From contig CAVQOH010000005.1 in the NCBI GenBank assembly GCA_963714405.1, positions 1 to 64,000 on the forward strand: a stretch of DNA of 64,000 nt, given 5' to 3'. Source of the DNA: JAZGGS01 sp963714405 (GTDB lineage Bacteria; Bacteroidota; Ignavibacteria; Ignavibacteriales; Ignavibacteriaceae). Position numbers and translations under genes: made by a program. Of the stretch, positions 38,727-46,458 are shown in pieces (the first letter of the stretch is position 1; each line of letters starts with the position of its first letter). The notes below the pieces were generated by a model that was given only the letters and a program-made list of their open reading frames with translations, made no database searches and had not been told where the DNA came from.

Positions 38727-39134
38727 ATGAAAAGATTAAATCAAATTTATTTATTAGTTGTAATAATAATTACTTCAATTTTGGTTTCATTCGGCTGCGA
38801 TGATACTTTAACCGATGACCAAATCAATAATATAGTTATGCCTGCGTCAAATGTTAGTTATGCAGATCATATTGCTGTTGTATTTGAATTAAAGTGTGTT
38901 AGCTGTCATAATTCTTCAACAAGAGAAGGAGGTGTTGATCTTTCAACATGGTCTGCAATAGTTTCTGATCCAAGAATTGTTTTCCCAGGAAGTGACAGCA
39001 CAAGTGTTTTGATATGGACAATAGAATACAGACCTGGTTTCCCTCCCATGCCGCCTTTACTATATCAGGGTTTAATTCAAAATCATATTGAAGGTGTAAA
39101 AACCTGGATACGCGAAGGTGCTAAGAACAATTAG
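38727..39134 (+). CDS. Haem-binding lipoprotein with a single CxxCH
   Basis: About 135 residues from the ATG at 38727 (a TTG six bases earlier is less likely). A lipoprotein signal ends SFGC (Cys24). The mature domain carries VFELKCVSCHNSSTREGG, a c-type haem motif, followed by VDLSTWSAIV, the pattern of the planctomycete-type cytochrome c domain. PGFPPMPPL could supply the distal Met ligand. It would act in periplasmic electron transfer or as a haem-containing sensor; it is not next to any respiratory gene here. Confidence 0.78.
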   Translation: MKRLNQIYLLVVIIITSILVSFGCDDTLTDDQINNIVMPASNVSYADHIAVVFELKCVSCHNSSTREGGVDLSTWSAIVSDPRIVFPGSDSTSVLIWTIEYRPGFPPMPPLLYQGLIQNHIEGVKTWIREGAKNN

Positions 39135-40124
39135 ATCCATTTCATATTTTTATACCATTCACATGTTCGTTTAATTCCTTCCTCAATTGAAATTTTTTGA
39201 TTAAACCCTAATTCTTTCACAGCTTTCGAAGTATCACAAATCCAGGCATGCTGAGTAAGATCTTTTGCTTTTTCAATATTTAGTGTAGCAGGTTTTTTAC
39301 TGAACATTGCAAAGAACTGGGCAAATGCTGCAATTATGTAAACTAAAAAGTGAGGTATTCTTAATTTAATTGCTTTTTTACCGAGCGTTTTTGATGTTAA
39401 ATCACCAATTTCTTCCCACGTATAATATTTTTCAGAACTTATAAAATAAATTTCTCCAGCTGATTTTTCTGAAGTAGCTGCCAAGTATAACCCTTCCACA
39501 AGATCGGCAACATGTATTAGACTTAATACCTTTCTATCAAATCCCAATATTGTTGTTAATCCTTTGCTTAAATGTTTGAAAATAAATGAATATTTCTGTA
39601 TCACGCTCTCCAAAGACAGCTGGTGCCCTGCAAATTGTAATTGGAAGTTTGTCAGTAAAAGATAGTGCAACTTCCTCCTGTGTTTTTTTACTTTTTCCAT
39701 ATGTAGTAAGTGGTTTACATTCTGTGTTTTCATTAACAGGTTTTCCATCGAGTGATGGACCAGTTACAGTTTGGCTGCTAACGATTAAAAACTTTTCTAA
39801 TGATGACGAATTCTCTGAAGCAACTTCAAGTAATGTTTTTGTAGTTTCAACATTGCCGTTAAAGTAACCTTCAGGTGTTTTTGCCTTTACAACTCCAGCA
39901 ACATGGTAAATATATGAAGCATCTTTAAATGCTTTCTTTAAGTTTTCTTTATCCAGTAACCCCCCATCAAACATTTCCACAGGTTTATCCTTCAGCCATC
40001 GCAAATCACTCGTTTTTCTTGTAATACATCTAACAATCAAATTATTTTGTAATAATAAATCTACCAGATGACTTCCAACGAAACCATTTGCACCAGTAAC
40101 CACAGCTATTTTCTTATTGCTCAT
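39131..40124 (-). CDS. NAD-dependent epimerase/reductase, CerR-like (frameshift near 39570)
   Basis: An extended short-chain dehydrogenase of about 331 residues. The N-terminal Rossmann motif is VVTGANGFVGSHLVD, the catalytic Tyr-Lys lie in YGKSKKTQEE, and AAVFGERDTEIFIYF follows. The frame then shifts near 39570; removing one A restores TFSKGLTTILGF and then VLSLIHVADLVEGLYLAA. The C-terminal substrate domain ends KTCEWYKNM-like. It is divergent from, and 116 bases from, spt. In Caulobacter crescentus the ceramide reductase CerR belongs to this superfamily and is clustered with spt, so a CerR role is inferred. It could alternatively be a sugar-nucleotide or sterol-type dehydrogenase. Confidence 0.75.
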
Positions 40125-40229
40125 AATACCTTCTCTATTTGATTTTATCTCTTTTTAATGATAGATTTTAATAGCAAAACTTACAAAAAACTTAAACATT
40201 TTAATATCTTTATCTTTCCATTTTAATCT

Positions 40230-40236
40230 AGGAGGA
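40230..40236 (+). promoter_or_regulatory. Shine-Dalgarno deciding the TTG start of spt
   Basis: AGGAGGA lies 4 bases before TTG at 40241. The next in-frame Met is about 20 residues inside, past conserved sequence, so the strong ribosome binding site supports the TTG start. Confidence 0.85.
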
Positions 40237-40240
40237 ATTT

Positions 40241-41431
40241 TTGGATCTATTTGAAAAGTGCTTTGATTTCAAACGCGCAGACGAAGTTAAAGCAATGGGA
40301 GTTTATCCATACTTTCGGGCAATACAGGCAAATGAAGGACCTGTGGTACAAATTGAAGGTAAAAAAGTTATTATGGCAGGATCAAACAACTATCTTGGTC
40401 TTACTGCTCATCCTCATGTTGTTGAAGCTGCAATTAAAGCAATTGAAAAATACGGAACCGGGTGTTCAGGATCTCGATATCTTACTGGGACCCTTGATTT
40501 ACATGAAGAGCTTGAAATAAGACTTGCAAAGTTCTTTAATAAAGAATCTGTTCTGTTATTCAGCACAGGTTATCAATCTGCTCAAGGCGTTATTCCTACT
40601 TTGGTTGGAAGGAATGAATATGTAATATCTGATAAGGATAATCATGCATGCATTGTTGCCGGAACAATGATAACAAAAGGAATTATGGGTAACCTTGCAC
40701 GTTACAGGCACAATGATATGGATGATCTTGAAAAAGTGGTTTCAAAAATTCCTAAAGATGCACCAAAACTAATTGTAAGTGATGGCGTATTCAGCACAGG
40801 TGGTGAAATTGTTAATTTGCCAAGAATGAATGAGATCGCTAAATCTAACAATGCAAGAATAATGATTGATGATGCACACGCTGTAGGAGTTATTGGTAAG
40901 GGCGGAAGAGGTACTGCAAGCGAATTTAATTTAGAAGATGAAATTGATTTATCAATGGGAACATTTAGCAAAACGTTTGCCTCACTGGGTGGTTTTGTTG
41001 CTGGTCCTGAGAGAGTAATCAATTTTATTAAGCATTATTCTCCTGCATTAATTTTCAGCGCATCTCCTACCCCAGCTTCAGTAGCATCAGCGTTGGCTGC
41101 TCTTGATATTCTTGAAAAAGAACCTGAAAGAGTACAGCAATTAATAGATAACGCAGAATACATGAGAAAAGGATTGAAATCAAAAGGTTTTAATATTATT
41201 GAAGGCAGAACAGGAATTGTACCGGTTATTGTTGGAAATGATGAAGTAGCATTCAAAATGTGGCGGCTTCTATATGATGGTGGTGTTTTTGTTAATGTAT
41301 TCATCTCACCAGGTGTACCGGAAGGAAGACAAATGATGAGAACAAGTTATATGGCTACGCATGAAAAGGAACATCTTGATGAGATTATAAGAATATTTGA
41401 AGTTACCGGAAAACAAGTAGGATTGATTTGA
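40241..41431 (+). CDS. spt: Serine palmitoyltransferase (alpha-oxoamine synthase family)
   Basis: A 396-residue PLP enzyme that condenses serine with a fatty acyl thioester to 3-oxosphinganine, the first step of sphingolipid synthesis. The opening AMGVYPYFRAIQANEGP, then GSNNYLGLTAHP, YGTGCSGSRYLTGTLDLH and DDAHAVGVIG match serine palmitoyltransferases closely. The PLP lysine is Lys244 in MGTFSKTFAS, and the C-terminus reads PEGRQMMRTSYMATHEKEH. The sequence resembles the Bacteroides enzyme more than 8-amino-7-oxononanoate synthase or glycine C-acetyltransferase, which remain the alternatives. TTG start with a strong Shine-Dalgarno. A terminator hairpin follows 21 bases after the stop. Confidence 0.88.
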   Translation: MDLFEKCFDFKRADEVKAMGVYPYFRAIQANEGPVVQIEGKKVIMAGSNNYLGLTAHPHVVEAAIKAIEKYGTGCSGSRYLTGTLDLHEELEIRLAKFFNKESVLLFSTGYQSAQGVIPTLVGRNEYVISDKDNHACIVAGTMITKGIMGNLARYRHNDMDDLEKVVSKIPKDAPKLIVSDGVFSTGGEIVNLPRMNEIAKSNNARIMIDDAHAVGVIGKGGRGTASEFNLEDEIDLSMGTFSKTFASLGGFVAGPERVINFIKHYSPALIFSASPTPASVASALAALDILEKEPERVQQLIDNAEYMRKGLKSKGFNIIEGRTGIVPVIVGNDEVAFKMWRLLYDGGVFVNVFISPGVPEGRQMMRTSYMATHEKEHLDEIIRIFEVTGKQVGLI

Positions 41432-41452
41432 ATTCATATAAAAAATTATATT

Positions 41453-41486
41453 AAGCATACCTATTAATACAGGTATGCTTTTTTTT
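41453..41486 (+). terminator. Terminator between spt and the GNAT gene
   Basis: AAGCATACCT-8 bases-AGGTATGCTT is a perfect 10-bp stem followed by six T residues. It ends only 13 bases before the ATG of the next gene, whose ribosome binding site (AGGAAAAATT) begins right after the T-tract. The GNAT gene must therefore use read-through or a promoter inside this 68-base gap. Confidence 0.88.
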
Positions 41487-41499
41487 ATCAGGAAAAATT

Positions 41500-42622
41500 A
41501 TGAGTTCTGTGAACGTTAAAATTGTTTCAACAAAAAAAGATCTTAGTGATTTTATAAAATTCCCTTTTACTGTTTATAAAAATTTTCCCAACTGGGTTCC
41601 TCCGTTAAATATGGAGCAAAAAAATCTGCTTAACAGAGAAAAAAATCCTTTTTTCGAAAATGCTGAAGCCGATTATTTTATTGCTGAAAGAGATGGGAAA
41701 ATAGTTGGCAGAATTGCTGCCATAAAAAATAATCTGCATCTAAAATTTCATAATGATGATTCAGGGCATTTCGGATTTTTTGAATGTATAAATGATCAGG
41801 AAGCTGCTAATGCACTTTTTGATAAAGCAAAGGACTGGATGAAATCAAAAGGATTAAAAATTATGAAGGGACCGGCAAATCCTTCCAGCAATGATGTGTA
41901 CGGAATGCTTATGGATGGATTTGATGATACACCCAGACTGCTCATGCCGTATAATCCTGATTATTACATTATGCTTTGTGAAAATTATGGATTTAAAAAA
42001 GCAAAAGATCTTTATGCCTGGAAAATTGAATCTGAAAAAATACTTGCTTCTGAAAAGTTAAAAAGAGTACAGGAAATTGCCAGGAAAAGATATGGATTGA
42101 AGATATCACAGATGGATATGAAAAAATTTGATAAAGAGTTAGATAAATTTAAATACGTTTATAACAAAGCCTGGGCACCTAATTGGGGATTTGTACCGAT
42201 GACTGAAGAGCAAATTGATGCAATGGCAAAAGATATGAAACCATTAGCTGAACCATCATTGGTTATATTTGGCGAAATAAATAACGAGATAGTTGGTGCA
42301 GCTCTTAGTTATGCTGGATTATAATCAAGTTTTTCATCATATGAACGGTAAATTATTTCCATTTAATTTTATAAAACTTTTTACACAAAAAAAGAAAATT
42401 ACCTGGGCAAGAATTTTAACTCTTGGGATTATACCCGAATTTCAAAAGAAAGGATTGGATGGAGTTTTTTACTGGGAAATTGTACATCGTGCTGCAGAGC
42501 TTGGAATAAAACTTGGTGAAGCAAGCTGGGTTTTAGAAGATAATGAAATGATGAATCGTGGACTTGAGGTAATGAATGCAGAGCGATATAAAAAATATAG
42601 AATATGGGAAATTGAAGTTTAA
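41500..42622 (+). CDS. GNAT-fold acyltransferase, bCerS-like (frameshift near 42310)
   Basis: About 374 residues once the frames are joined. The N-terminal part is IVSTKKDLSDFIKFPFTVYK, NFPNWVPPLNMEQKNLL and KNPFFENAEADYFIAERDGK, followed by GRIAAIKNN and MKGPANPSSNDVYGMLMDGF. The C-terminal GNAT core reads TLGIIPEFQKKGLDGVFYWE and ASWVLEDNEMMNRGLE. The frame shifts near 42310; removing a T gives GAALSMLDYNQVF. The long form with the W-V-P-P-L opening is the one seen in YghO-type proteins and in the bacterial ceramide synthase of Caulobacter. Being beside spt, it probably N-acylates 3-oxosphinganine. The family call is firm; the substrate is inferred. Confidence 0.78.
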
Positions 42623-42628
42623 TTGTTT

Positions 42629-44620
42629 ATGAAGAACATTTTTGTAATAGTCACATTAAGTTTTGCATTCTTGTTTTCAAATTGTTCTTATGAATCCCTT
42701 GAGCTACTAAAAACAACGTATCAACGGTCATTCAATAAAGAGATAATTAAAAAATATCTTCACTCTGAAAAGCCTGAAGAAGTAAAAGCAGCACTGATTT
42801 CCATAAGCCATTCAGGAGATACCTCATTCATACCAATGCTAAAACAAATTGATTTTAACAAGTTTTCAGAGCTCATCTGTTTTGCAATTGGACAGATTGG
42901 TCAAAGCACGGTATCAACAAAATTTCTCTGGTTCAAAGTCTATGGTGATGACTTTTTTCAAAATTCAGAATATATTTTTGAAGCAATTGGTAAAACAGGA
43001 ACATCAGCCGATCTAGAAAAAATTAATGAGGTATATGCAAATTTTGATGGACCTGTATTTCCGTATGATGGTATTTCACTGGCTATCAGGCAATTTGCTT
43101 TTAGAGGTATAGAAAATGAAACTGCTAAACAAATTTTAATTGATGAAGCAACAAATCCCCTGACGTCAATTGAAAGAAAATGCGATGCACTATTCACTCT
43201 AGCAAGAATTGGTTCCTCACCAAAACTAAATTCTGCACTTATTGATATTTTAAAATCAAATGATTTCGAGGAGCAAAATATTGAATTAAAGCAATATGCA
43301 TTGATGAACTTTTCTGCACAAAAATATTTTGAGGATGTTCAAATAAATTTTTCAAACCTGATGAGTGAGACAGCCAAAACTTTATTGGAAATCGAAATTG
43401 CTAAAACTGTATATTATAAAGAAGTAAATACTCAGGAAGAGCTTAATATATTGTTAAGTTTACTTGATGCTCCTAATCCAAATGTAAGCAGAGCTGCGGC
43501 AAACTCACTTCGTAACATTAAATTTCAAAATGAGGAATTAAAAATTTATTTAGAAAGTTTTCTTCTGGAGAAAATTAATGATGATTTAAATCCGCACACT
43601 CTTGGGGAATTAGTAGTTAGTATGGTTAGCTTGTTTCCATCATCTTTTGCTGAATTGCCAATAAATATTTTCAGTAGTAAAATTCACATCGTTTACTTAT
43701 TTGAAGCAGCGGGAATTAATCCTGAAGGAGAAATAAATTTAAACTTGCTTATTGGAGAGTTTTTAAGCGAAAGAAATCTGAAGGATGAGATTCCTATTCT
43801 GAAAAACTTAATAAAATTCCAACGGCACTTTCCTAAAAATGATAATCTTAATAATATTCTTCTCAGCAGTTTAAAATCTGAGGATGCACCTTTGGTTTCT
43901 ATTGCTGCCGATGGAGTTGATTCCTTTTTCATTGTAAAAAATTCTGCAGAGCTGAAAAAGATAATTCCTGCAAAAATTTATGAGGAACTAAACAATCCTG
44001 ATTTTATAGAAGGAATAATGTCTCTAACTAATCTTGCAGAAAAAATTGATAAGGATTTTTATAATGAAGTGATCGAAATTGTTAAAAATTCAAGTCTTTA
44101 TTCAATAAGAAAATTTATTTCTGATAAAGCGGGAATAAATTATAAGGGGGAAAAAGAATTAACTCATTTTGAGGAAATAGTTAATTACTCTTTTATTTAT
44201 AAAGCGGCTGAAATTAAAACTGCAAAAGGAAATATTACAATTGAATTTCTTCCTGTTTATGCTCCAATTACTATTGGCAATTTTTGTAAGCTTGCTGAAA
44301 ATGGATTTTATAATGAAATTGAGTTCCACCGTGTAGTTCCAGGATTTGTTGTACAGGCTGGAGATCCATCAGGAACTGGCTGGGGAGGACCGGGTTATGA
44401 TATAATTTCAGAATTCTCACCTCTTCCCTTTGAAACCGGAATGGTTGGAATGGCAAGTGCAGGAAAGGATACCGAAAGCTCACAGTTTTTTATTATGCAG
44501 GGTAATTATCCTCATTTAAACGGAAGGTATTCCCTCTTTGCTCAAGTTATAGAAGGAATGCACGTAGTATATAATCTTGATCAAGGTGATAAAATTGAGA
44601 GCATTAAGCTCCTGTATTAG
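42629..44620 (+). CDS. Lipoprotein with HEAT repeats and a cyclophilin-type PPIase domain
   Basis: About 663 residues from the ATG at 42629, 6 bases after the GNAT stop. A signal peptide with lipobox LFSNC is followed by 450 residues of alpha-helical HEAT-like repeats (EEVKAALISISHSGD; NPNVSRAAANSLRNI; EDAPLVSIAADGV). The last 150 residues are a cyclophilin domain: NFCKLAENGFYNEIEFHRVV, PGFVVQAGDPSGTGWGGPG and SSQFFIMQGNYPHLNGRY, with catalytic F-H-R and Q intact. It should be a membrane-attached periplasmic proline isomerase, plausibly helping outer-membrane or secreted proteins fold. Its stop overlaps that of the convergent PorD-like gene. Confidence 0.88.
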   Translation: MKNIFVIVTLSFAFLFSNCSYESLELLKTTYQRSFNKEIIKKYLHSEKPEEVKAALISISHSGDTSFIPMLKQIDFNKFSELICFAIGQIGQSTVSTKFLWFKVYGDDFFQNSEYIFEAIGKTGTSADLEKINEVYANFDGPVFPYDGISLAIRQFAFRGIENETAKQILIDEATNPLTSIERKCDALFTLARIGSSPKLNSALIDILKSNDFEEQNIELKQYALMNFSAQKYFEDVQINFSNLMSETAKTLLEIEIAKTVYYKEVNTQEELNILLSLLDAPNPNVSRAAANSLRNIKFQNEELKIYLESFLLEKINDDLNPHTLGELVVSMVSLFPSSFAELPINIFSSKIHIVYLFEAAGINPEGEINLNLLIGEFLSERNLKDEIPILKNLIKFQRHFPKNDNLNNILLSSLKSEDAPLVSIAADGVDSFFIVKNSAELKKIIPAKIYEELNNPDFIEGIMSLTNLAEKIDKDFYNEVIEIVKNSSLYSIRKFISDKAGINYKGEKELTHFEEIVNYSFIYKAAEIKTAKGNITIEFLPVYAPITIGNFCKLAENGFYNEIEFHRVVPGFVVQAGDPSGTGWGGPGYDIISEFSPLPFETGMVGMASAGKDTESSQFFIMQGNYPHLNGRYSLFAQVIEGMHVVYNLDQGDKIESIKLLY

Positions 44621-45492
44621 GGCATAACTGCTTCATATCTTGCAGCATGCGGAGGATCAATTTTTTTTAGTTTTTCAAAGATTGTTACATCACCATAATC
44701 TTTAAGCAACTCTATAATTTCACCGTATTTTGCATCAAAAAAAGTTGATATTAAAACACTCTTTAAACCACCCTCAACTTCCCACATATTATAAAGACTT
44801 TCAACAAAACTTGCAATTTTTTGCTGCCCTAAACTTTTATCAACCTGGTAAATATCAACACCGTAATGGTAATCAAAAATTGTTGATCGGAATTTAGAAT
44901 ACTTTTCTGCAATTAAATCGTGTACAAGCCCCCAGCGATTATAAGAACTGCTGCTTGATATCCATCCGTTTGAAAATCCGCTCGTTGCGCCAAGATTAAC
45001 AATATTTTGTGCTTTCTGAAAATATTGTGTACCTCCATATTCTGCAAAAGTATCAGTATCAAATCCAATTATAATCAGTGCATAGAAATCAAGAAAACTT
45101 GTTACGGCATCAAATGTACTCTGCCCTGAATAAAGTGCCTGCCCTCTTTCATACTTGAAAGACCATGCACCATCATTTATTGTTATCATAGGTGAATTTC
45201 TCGTAGATTGATAAACTGGACGCTGGCTTACTACGACCACTTGAGCTGTATAATCTACATCACCAGAAGCTGAAGAAAAAAATATATTTAGGCTGCAATC
45301 AATTTTTGCACCATCCCATGTTTCAGTGGTAAATCGCGTGCCGTTCATGTATGCTGCAATCACATCGGCAAATTCTGCGAGAAGCTCGCGGTTGTTTACG
45401 GGTAAACTTTCAAAGTTTACATCCACCCGGCAATTTAGCTCCTGTGCAAAAGATGATAGAGATAGTAGTAAAAATAAAATTAATGTTTTCAT
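44617..45492 (-). CDS. PorD-family T9SS-associated protein (DUF4835)
   Basis: A 291-residue exported protein with signal peptide MKTLILFLLLSLSSFA. The family-defining start of the mature part is ELNCRVDVNFESLP; then follow FNGTRFTTETW-like MNGTRFTTETWDGAKIDC, FFSSASGDVDYTAQVVVVSQ, SFLDFYALIIIGFDTDTF and YHYGVDIYQVDK. DUF4835 proteins are annotated as PorD of the type IX secretion system in Bacteroidota, which suits the T9SS cargo in this window. The exact role of PorD is not established. Confidence 0.85.
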   Translation of the reverse strand: MKTLILFLLLSLSSFAQELNCRVDVNFESLPVNNRELLAEFADVIAAYMNGTRFTTETWDGAKIDCSLNIFFSSASGDVDYTAQVVVVSQRPVYQSTRNSPMITINDGAWSFKYERGQALYSGQSTFDAVTSFLDFYALIIIGFDTDTFAEYGGTQYFQKAQNIVNLGATSGFSNGWISSSSSYNRWGLVHDLIAEKYSKFRSTIFDYHYGVDIYQVDKSLGQQKIASFVESLYNMWEVEGGLKSVLISTFFDAKYGEIIELLKDYGDVTIFEKLKKIDPPHAARYEAVMP

Positions 45493-45582
45493 AATATCTT
45501 ATACCAAATTAAGTTAATTATTCATTGATTTAATATATGAATTTTGATATACTGCCTCAACAAACTTTATAATCTATTAATT

Positions 45583-46440
45583 ATGAGAGTTGTTTTACTT
45601 TTATCATTCCTTATTTGTTTCACAGCAAATATTTTTGCTCAATTTAATCCGGGGGCAAAACAAATCTCCCTTTCTCATTCAGATATTGCAGTTGCAAATG
45701 ATGTTTTTGCACTTTTTGGAAATCCTTCAGGGTTATCGCAACTAAATTGGAGAGAAATTGGAATTTACTACTCTCCTGCTCCCTTCGGTTTGACTGAGCT
45801 TGCGAATGGTTATGTCGCTTATTTAGAACCCTTCAACTCCGGCTCAATAGCAATTGGTGGAATGACTTACGGATTTGAGCTCTATAGGGAATCAAGAATT
45901 TCGCTTGGTTATTCCTACAATTATGATAATAAATTTTTTGCAGGTGCTGTGGTAAATTATCATTCCTTCTCCATTCAAAACTACGGAAGCAATGGAGTCT
46001 TTTATTTTAATTTTGGCGGATTAGCTTACATTACAAATGATATTAGGTGGGGATTTGCAATTGATAATCTCAATCGTGCATCACTGGCTGATGAAGATGA
46101 TCAAATTCCTGTAGTATTTTATTCAGGATTCAGTTATGATGTAATAAATAACTTTACGTTAAACCTTGCTCTGGAAAAGGACATAAGATATATTCCTTCA
46201 ATAAAAATTGGAATTGATTACGATTTAATTCAGTATCTCTCTTTAAGAGTAGGATTTGCTAACGAACCCTCAATCTTTTCTGCCGGAATTGGTATAAATT
46301 ACTCTGTATTCAGTTTAGATTATGCACTGGTAAAACATCCTGATTTAGGTTTAACACACCAGGCTGGAATTATACTTAGTTTTGGCAGGGATAAATCCCG
46401 CAAAGAAAGTATAAAAAAACATTTAGGAAACCCTAATTAA
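45583..46440 (+). CDS. PorV/FadL-like outer-membrane barrel
   Basis: About 285 residues from the ATG at 45583, chosen because it opens directly on a signal peptide (MRVVLLLSFLICFTANIFA); a longer frame adds 13 residues. The mature start QFNPGAKQISLSHSDIAVAN and VFALFGNPSGLSQLNWREIG follows the PorV/PorQ pattern, in which the N-terminus plugs a 14-strand barrel. Later strands alternate polar and aromatic residues. It may carry T9SS cargo to the attachment complex, or be a generic barrel. It is followed after 18 bases by the HhH-barrel gene. Confidence 0.72.
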   Translation: MRVVLLLSFLICFTANIFAQFNPGAKQISLSHSDIAVANDVFALFGNPSGLSQLNWREIGIYYSPAPFGLTELANGYVAYLEPFNSGSIAIGGMTYGFELYRESRISLGYSYNYDNKFFAGAVVNYHSFSIQNYGSNGVFYFNFGGLAYITNDIRWGFAIDNLNRASLADEDDQIPVVFYSGFSYDVINNFTLNLALEKDIRYIPSIKIGIDYDLIQYLSLRVGFANEPSIFSAGIGINYSVFSLDYALVKHPDLGLTHQAGIILSFGRDKSRKESIKKHLGNPN

Positions 46441-46458
46441 CCTGTTTGAAGTGATTTA

